Shown: positions 47,744-53,576 of the stretch, piece by piece
How positions within the stretch are numbered: position 1 is the stretch's first letter
How the letters are laid out: each line of letters starts with the position of its first letter
Source of the DNA: Guptibacillus hwajinpoensis
GTDB lineage: Bacteria; Bacillota; Bacilli; Bacillales; Guptibacillaceae
Assembly (NCBI RefSeq): GCF_005144865.1
Contig: NZ_SWFM01000011.1
Location: forward strand, 1 to 53,576
Length of the DNA: 53,576 nt
Direction: 5' to 3'
Position numbers and translations under genes: made by a program
The notes under the pieces: generated by a model
The model's database searches: none
What the model was told of the DNA's origin: nothing
Seen by the model: only the letters and a program-made list of their open reading frames with translations

Positions 47744-48588
47744 ATATTAACGGTGACATTGTAGATCAGAAAGAAGCAGTCATTTCAGCTTACGATCATG
47801 GTTATTTATACGGTGTCGGTGTTTTTGAGACGTTTCGCACATATGATGGTCATCCTTTTTTATTCGATGATCATTTCAATCGACTGAAAGAATCACTTAA
47901 AGAACTGCAAATTACACTACCGTATACAAAGGTGGAGCTTTTGCATGAGGTGAAACGCACTATTGAGACGAATGATATGGTGGATGCTTATGTTCGCTTA
48001 AACATATCCGCAGGAGCAGGAGAAATTGGACTTCAAACCGAACCTTATTTCTCACCTCAAATCATCATCTATGTAAAGCCTATTGGTGAACCAATTCGTA
48101 AAGAGAAGCGGGGAGTTATTCTGTCACTTAGGAGAAACTCGCCTGAGGGAGCTTTGCGGCTGAAGTCTCATCACTACTTAAATAATATTCTGGCGAAACG
48201 CGAAGTGGGAAATGATCCTGCTATAGAAGGCATTTTTCTCTCGCAGCAAGGTGTGCTCGCTGAAGGAATCGTTTCAAATTTATTCTGGGTTAAGGAAGGA
48301 GTCTTATATACGCCTTCTTTATCCACTGGAATTTTAAATGGCATAACACGCCAATACATTATGCGCGCTGCACAGAAACTTGGTGTTTCGATTATAGAGG
48401 GTAGCTTTGAGGAAGGGGAATTGTTTAAGGCTGATGAAGTGTTTGTCACAAACTCAATTCAAGAGATTGTTCCATTGCGCCAGATTGAACATAAGCTGTT
48501 ACCTGGACTTGATGGTTCTGTCACGAACAGGCTCATCCTCCAATATGAACAACACCGCATTTCACTATATAGTCGAACTGAATGCTAA
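47734..48588 (+). CDS. pabC: 4-amino-4-deoxychorismate lyase
   Basis: PLP fold-type IV enzyme that releases pyruvate to give para-aminobenzoate. The 284-residue protein has [17 protein letters not shown], the PLP lysine in [14 protein letters not shown] (about K144), and [10 protein letters not shown] plus [12 protein letters not shown] in the C-terminal half. It could be confused with D-amino-acid or branched-chain aminotransferases, but its place between pabA and folP fixes the call. GGAAAGAG lies upstream within pabA. Confidence 0.94.
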   Translation: MFININGDIVDQKEAVISAYDHGYLYGVGVFETFRTYDGHPFLFDDHFNRLKESLKELQITLPYTKVELLHEVKRTIETNDMVDAYVRLNISAGAGEIGLQTEPYFSPQIIIYVKPIGEPIRKEKRGVILSLRRNSPEGALRLKSHHYLNNILAKREVGNDPAIEGIFLSQQGVLAEGIVSNLFWVKEGVLYTPSLSTGILNGITRQYIMRAAQKLGVSIIEGSFEEGELFKADEVFVTNSIQEIVPLRQIEHKLLPGLDGSVTNRLILQYEQHRISLYSRTEC

Positions 48589-48621
48589 CCAAGAACATAT
48601 GCACATAAAGGAGTGAGCCGT

Positions 48622-49479
48622 TTGACGACGGTATTTAATAAACAGACGAACCATCCTATGGTGATGGAGTGGCGGAATAGGCTAATCGAATGGAATCAGA
48701 AAACATGGATCATGGGTATTTTGAACGCAACGCCCGATTCTTTTTCAGATGGTGGAGAGTATAACACAGTAGATCACGCAGTAGCTCATGCGTTGCAGCT
48801 AGTAGAGGATGGTGCTGATCTCATTGATATTGGAGGGGAATCTACTCGTCCTGGTGCTACACCAGTATCGCTAGAAGAAGAGCTTAATCGCGTCATACCT
48901 GTTATTAAAGCTGTAAGAAAAGCGGTTGATGTTCCAGTTTCAATTGATACTTATAAAGCAGAAGTTGCCGATCAGGCGATCTTAGCGGGTGCCGATATCA
49001 TTAATGATGTATGGGGAGCGAAAGCTGATCCTGAAATGGGGAAAGTCGCTGCAGCCCATGCAGTACCAATTATTTTAATGCATAATCGATATGACACAGA
49101 CTATGGCGATATCATGGCAGATATAAAAGCGGATGTAGAGGAGAGTATTGCAATTGTACGGGAAGCAGGTGTTGCAGATCGTAACATCATCCTTGATCCA
49201 GGTATCGGTTTTGCTAAAACTCATGAACATAATCTTGAAGTGATGAGAAGATTGGACGAGTTTGCAGCGATTGGATATCCAGTCTTACTAGGAACATCAA
49301 GAAAATCAATTGTAGCGAAAACATTAAATACACCTCCGAACGATAGGGTTGAAGGAACGGGTGCGACTGTCTGTCTTGGCATAGAAAGAGGTTGTCAGAT
49401 TATCCGAGTGCATGACGTTAAGCCGATGGTACGAATGTCTAAAATGATGGATGCAATGCTTAAACCGCAGATTAATTAA
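48622..49479 (+). CDS. folP: Dihydropteroate synthase
   Basis: Condenses para-aminobenzoate with hydroxymethyl-dihydropterin diphosphate; the sulfonamide target. The 285-residue TIM-barrel protein has GILNATPDSFSDGG, DLIDIGGESTRPGA, PVSIDTYKAEVADQA, IILDPGIGFAKTHEHN and GTSRKS. The TTG at 48622 is chosen: AAGGAG lies 8 bases before it, whereas the GTG at 48613 overlaps the site, and the resulting length equals the B. subtilis protein. Confidence 0.97.
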   Translation: MTTVFNKQTNHPMVMEWRNRLIEWNQKTWIMGILNATPDSFSDGGEYNTVDHAVAHALQLVEDGADLIDIGGESTRPGATPVSLEEELNRVIPVIKAVRKAVDVPVSIDTYKAEVADQAILAGADIINDVWGAKADPEMGKVAAAHAVPIILMHNRYDTDYGDIMADIKADVEESIAIVREAGVADRNIILDPGIGFAKTHEHNLEVMRRLDEFAAIGYPVLLGTSRKSIVAKTLNTPPNDRVEGTGATVCLGIERGCQIIRVHDVKPMVRMSKMMDAMLKPQIN

Positions 49480-49499
49480 TCATCAGGAGGATGAAGCGA

Positions 49500-49865
49500 A
49501 TGGATAAGATCTATTTAAACGGAATGAAGTTTTACGGCTATCACGGAGTATTTCCAGAGGAAAACAAGCTTGGTCAGCGTTTTTATGTAGATTTGACGCT
49601 TGAAGCTGATCTTTCGAAGGCAAGTGAATCAGATGACCTTAATTATACGGTTAATTACGCTGATGCTTATAGTACCATTAAATCAATTGTAGAAGGCGAA
49701 CCAAGAAAGTTAGTTGAAACGATTGCAGAGGAAATAACAACAAAGATGTTTAATACCTTTGAAATTGTCGAAGCTTGTACTGTTAAAGTAATTAAACCAG
49801 ATCCGCCAATAGATGGTCACTATGACTCAGTGGCAATTGAGATGAAGAGGGAACGGAATGAATAA
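49500..49865 (+). CDS. folB: Dihydroneopterin aldolase
   Basis: Cleaves dihydroneopterin to hydroxymethyl-dihydropterin and glycolaldehyde. The 121-residue protein has KIYLNGMKFYGYHGVFPEENKLGQRF with the active-site Tyr/Glu, NYTVNYADAYSTIKSIVEGEPRKLVETIAE, and catalytic-lysine VIKPDPPIDGHYDSVAIEM. The ATG at 49500 follows AGGAGG at good spacing and homologues start here; the ATG at 49491 touches the site. It overlaps folK by 8 bases. Confidence 0.96.
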   Translation: MDKIYLNGMKFYGYHGVFPEENKLGQRFYVDLTLEADLSKASESDDLNYTVNYADAYSTIKSIVEGEPRKLVETIAEEITTKMFNTFEIVEACTVKVIKPDPPIDGHYDSVAIEMKRERNE

Positions 49866-50382
49866 AGCATTTATAGGAATAGGTTCCAATATTGGGGACC
49901 GAGAGAGTTACATCGAAACATCTTTAAAAAGAATTCAGGAATATCCTGGAGTAGATATTGCCGATACATCTTCCCTATATGAAACTGCCCCGGTAGGTGT
50001 AACAGAGCAGGCTGCTTTTTTGAATATGGTCGCGTTACTAGAAACAGAAATGAATGCCTTTCAGCTATTAGAAATTCTTCAAGGAATTGAGCAGTCTCTT
50101 GGTAGAGAGCGGGATATTCGATGGGGCCCAAGAACAATAGATCTTGACATTTTGCTTTATAATCATGAGAATATTGTAGCAGAAGGACTGGTGATTCCGC
50201 ATCCTCGACTTCTAGAGCGAGGTTTTGTGATCATCCCCCTTCACGAATTAAGTCCTGATGCAAGTATTCCAACTACTAATAAGAGAATTGATTCCTATCT
50301 TGACCACATAGAAGATAAAGAAGGTGTACGTCTATGGAAGAGGAAATCTGCGGGAGACGTATTCGCGCTTTTCGAAAGCTGA
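49858..50382 (+). CDS. folK: Hydroxymethyl-dihydropteridine pyrophosphokinase
   Basis: Transfers diphosphate from ATP to 6-hydroxymethyl-dihydropterin. The 174-residue HPPK has IGIGSNIGDRESYI, SSLYETAPVGVTEQAAFLNMV, and the signature GRERDIRWGPRTIDLDILLYNHE, then HPRLLERGFVIIPL. It overlaps folB at its start and yazB by 49 bases at its end. Confidence 0.97.
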   Translation: MNKAFIGIGSNIGDRESYIETSLKRIQEYPGVDIADTSSLYETAPVGVTEQAAFLNMVALLETEMNAFQLLEILQGIEQSLGRERDIRWGPRTIDLDILLYNHENIVAEGLVIPHPRLLERGFVIIPLHELSPDASIPTTNKRIDSYLDHIEDKEGVRLWKRKSAGDVFALFES

Positions 50383-50558
50383 AAGGTTATACTCAGGAAC
50401 AGCTCGCTAAAGAACTGAGTGTCTCGGTTTCCATACTTGGGGAGATCGAGCGCGGAAATCGAAAACCTACCAAAGATTTTATGCAATTAGTAGCTGAGCA
50501 GCTCAGAGTACCACTCTATGAGCTCTTTCCTACAGAACAGAATCAAGAGATGAGATGA
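50334..50558 (+). CDS. yazB: Small XRE-family DNA-binding protein (YazB)
   Basis: A 74-residue protein consisting almost only of a helix-turn-helix: [43 protein letters not shown] spans the five-helix XRE domain (residues about 7-62). No sensor domain. Its targets are unknown; a homologue sits at this place in B. subtilis. AAGGTG precedes the ATG, but the first 49 bases lie inside folK, so it is translationally tied to the folate operon. It may regulate nearby genes, but nothing in the sequence proves this. Confidence 0.85.
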   Translation: MEEEICGRRIRAFRKLKGYTQEQLAKELSVSVSILGEIERGNRKPTKDFMQLVAEQLRVPLYELFPTEQNQEMR

Positions 50559-50562
50559 AAGT

Positions 50563-51549
50563 ATGTTAAAAATAGGTGATATCACTTTAAAGAATCCTGT
50601 GGTACTTGCGCCAATGGCTGGTGTGTGTAACCCAGCATTCCGATTGATTGCACGTGAGTTTGGAGCAGGGTTAGTTTGTGCTGAGATGGTTAGTGATAAA
50701 GCTGTTCTGCACAAAAACGATAAAACGATGGATATGCTTTATGTAGATGAACGTGAAAAACCAATGAGTCTTCAAATTTTTGGAGGAGAAAAAGAAACTC
50801 TTGTTGGTGCTGCACGTTATGTTGATCAGGCAACGAATGCTGATATTATTGATATTAATATGGGGTGTCCTGTACCTAAAATCACAAAATGTGATGCAGG
50901 TGCAAAATGGCTTTTAGATCCTGATAAAATATATCAAATGGTTTCTGCAGTAACTAGAGAAGTCGAAAAGCCTGTCACTGTTAAAATGCGCACAGGATGG
51001 GATGAGGATCACATCTATGCAATTGAAAATGCAAAAGCGATTGAAGCAGCCGGAGGAAAAGCGGTTGCCCTTCATGGACGAACTCGTGTCCAAATGTATG
51101 AAGGTGTAGCTGATTGGAACATCATTAGAAGAGTGAAAGAATCTGTATCCATTCCGGTTATAGGAAATGGGGACGTTAAAACACCACAAGATGCTAAAAA
51201 GATGCTCGATTCAACTGGTGTTGACGGAGTTATGATAGGCCGTGGAGCACTAGGTAATCCTTGGATGCTTTATCGTACAGTTCAATTTCTTGAAACAGGC
51301 AAGATACTCGATGACCCTACACCGAGAGAAAAAATCGATGTAGCGATGCTGCACTTAGATCGTCTTATTAAGTTTAAAGGGGAAGATGTTGCTGTTCGTG
51401 AAATGCGTAAGCACGCAGCATGGTATTTAAAAGGACTGCGCGGAAACGGGAAAGTACGTAATCAAATTAATGAAATAAATACTAGAGACGGTCTTGGGGA
51501 GCTTCTTTATGGATTTATCAAAGAGCTTGAATCTAGACAAGCCGTTTGA
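50563..51549 (+). CDS. dusB: tRNA-dihydrouridine synthase
   Basis: FMN-dependent enzyme reducing uridines in tRNA D-loops. The 328-residue protein has the TIM-barrel start [13 protein letters not shown], the catalytic-cysteine segment [17 protein letters not shown] (Cys about 102), [22 protein letters not shown] and [11 protein letters not shown], and a C-terminal helical domain. It matches the DusB/Dus1 type of Bacillus (YacF). It starts 4 bases after the yazB stop, so it probably ends the folate transcript. A terminator follows. Confidence 0.96.
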   Translation: MLKIGDITLKNPVVLAPMAGVCNPAFRLIAREFGAGLVCAEMVSDKAVLHKNDKTMDMLYVDEREKPMSLQIFGGEKETLVGAARYVDQATNADIIDINMGCPVPKITKCDAGAKWLLDPDKIYQMVSAVTREVEKPVTVKMRTGWDEDHIYAIENAKAIEAAGGKAVALHGRTRVQMYEGVADWNIIRRVKESVSIPVIGNGDVKTPQDAKKMLDSTGVDGVMIGRGALGNPWMLYRTVQFLETGKILDDPTPREKIDVAMLHLDRLIKFKGEDVAVREMRKHAAWYLKGLRGNGKVRNQINEINTRDGLGELLYGFIKELESRQAV

Positions 51550-51592
51550 CTTTCGAACTAGCATTTTCTATACTACAGCTAAGAAATGACAG

Positions 51593-51619
51593 ACTGCCAG
51601 TATGAGTACTGGCAGTTTT
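51593..51619 (+). terminator. Terminator after dusB
   Basis: Perfect stem ACTGCCAGTA/TACTGGCAGT, 4-base loop, TTTTC tail. Confidence 0.9.
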
Positions 51620-51704
51620 CTTCATATATACCTCGATACACCCGGGGCGTTTGTCATTAGTAATATGCACGGCTATGCTTGCTATTCATCCTGCTTTCCG
51701 ATAA

Positions 51705-53240
<1,536 letters not shown>

Positions 53241-53249
53241 CAGCTTAAG

Positions 53250-53280
53250 AATGAAGCCCTAACGAGGGCTTCATTTTTTT
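53250..53280 (+). terminator. Terminator after lysS
   Basis: AATGAAGCCCT and its complement AGGGCTTCATT, 4-base loop, T run. Confidence 0.93.
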
Positions 53281-53385
53281 AATTCTTTTTTTGGGAAAAG
53301 TATTGCGTTGCTTAATTTTACATGGTATATTAATACTCGCCGTTAAAAACACGGCATTAACGAACAAAACAAATTAAAAAAGTTG

Positions 53386-53415
53386 TTGACGCAAACTTAC
53401 TTGTTATGTTATATT
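53386..53415 (+). promoter_or_regulatory. rRNA operon promoter and leader
   Basis: TTGACG (53386-53391), 18-bp spacer, TATATT (53410-53415). The leader continues with the GATCTTTGAAAACTGAACG sequence typical of Bacillus rRNA leaders and antitermination regions (about 53454-53472). Confidence 0.8.
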
Positions 53416-53536
53416 AGTAAAGTCGCTGAAAATGACAACGAAACAAACGAATTGATCTTTGAAAACTGAACGAAACGCCATGTAAGTAGTTGTTTCTACG
53501 GAAACAAAACATTGTTTTAAAAGCTAGATTAAGCTT

Positions 53537-53576
53537 TCTATCGGAGAGTTTGATCCTGGCTCAGGACGAACGCTGG
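53537..53576 (+). rRNA. rrs: 16S rRNA, 5' end (partial)
   Basis: TCGGAGAGTTTGATCCTGGC and the following CTCAGGACGAACGCTGG are the universal start of Bacillus 16S rRNA; the gene runs off the window. The exact 5' end is estimated. Confidence 0.96.

Overview
The window is a stretch of chromosome from a low-GC, endospore-forming member of the Bacillaceae. Gene order follows the origin-proximal csfB-to-lysS region of Bacillus subtilis almost gene for gene. It opens inside a 5S rRNA gene and closes in the first bases of a 16S rRNA gene, so it spans the whole interval between two rRNA operons in the same orientation. All genes but one (abrB) point rightward, presumably with replication. I cannot name the genus from sequence alone.

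Layout. 1-7.5 kb: 5S end, csfB (gin), then a cluster yaaO-tmk-darA-holB-ricT-yabA and a second cluster trmN6-like yabB-yazA-rsmI. 7.5-8.3 kb: divergent abrB and metG with a regulation-rich gap (Spo0A boxes, a 10-bp inverted repeat, a leader attenuator). 8.3-16.2 kb: metG, tatD, yabE, rnmV-ksgA, yabG, veg, sspF. 16.3-23.3 kb: ispE, purR-ridA, spoVG, glmU, prs, ctc, pth, fin. 23.4-27.9 kb: mfd, a tandem 146-bp repeat, spoVT. 28-33.4 kb: yabM-yabN-rqcP, yabP-yabQ-divIC, yabR. 33.5-33.7 kb: tRNA-Met and tRNA-Glu. 34.2-42.4 kb: spoIIE, yabS-yabT, tilS, hpt, ftsH. 42.6-45.5 kb: coaX, hslO, cysK. 45.7-50.6 kb: folate operon pabB-pabA-pabC-folP-folB-folK-yazB, then dusB and lysS. 53.3 kb on: rRNA promoter, leader and start of 16S rRNA.

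The genes combine housekeeping (nucleotide, folate, cysteine, isoprenoid and cell-wall precursor synthesis, replication clamp loading, tRNA/rRNA modification, repair) with sporulation control (Gin, Fin, SpoIIE, SpoVT, SpoVG, YabG, YabP/YabQ, YabT, SspF, abrB). Promoter-like sequences match that mix: sigma-A for veg, yabR, tRNA and rRNA; sigma-H for spoVG; sigma-B for ctc; sigma-G/F for fin and spoVT; Spo0A boxes around abrB.

The genes are conventional. The least explained signals are non-coding: (1) two head-to-tail 146-bp structured repeats between mfd and spoVT, each preceded by an (A/G)TAAA pentamer, resembling a non-autonomous IS200/IS605- or omega-RNA-type element; (2) a short metG leader with a terminator and a competing helix; (3) a row of (G/T)AG triplets at exact 5-nt spacing over the pabA ribosome-binding site, which looks like a TRAP target; (4) an anti-Shine-Dalgarno stem before yabS. 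Several genes present in B. subtilis at this locus (xpaC/yaaN, yaaR, yacD) are absent.
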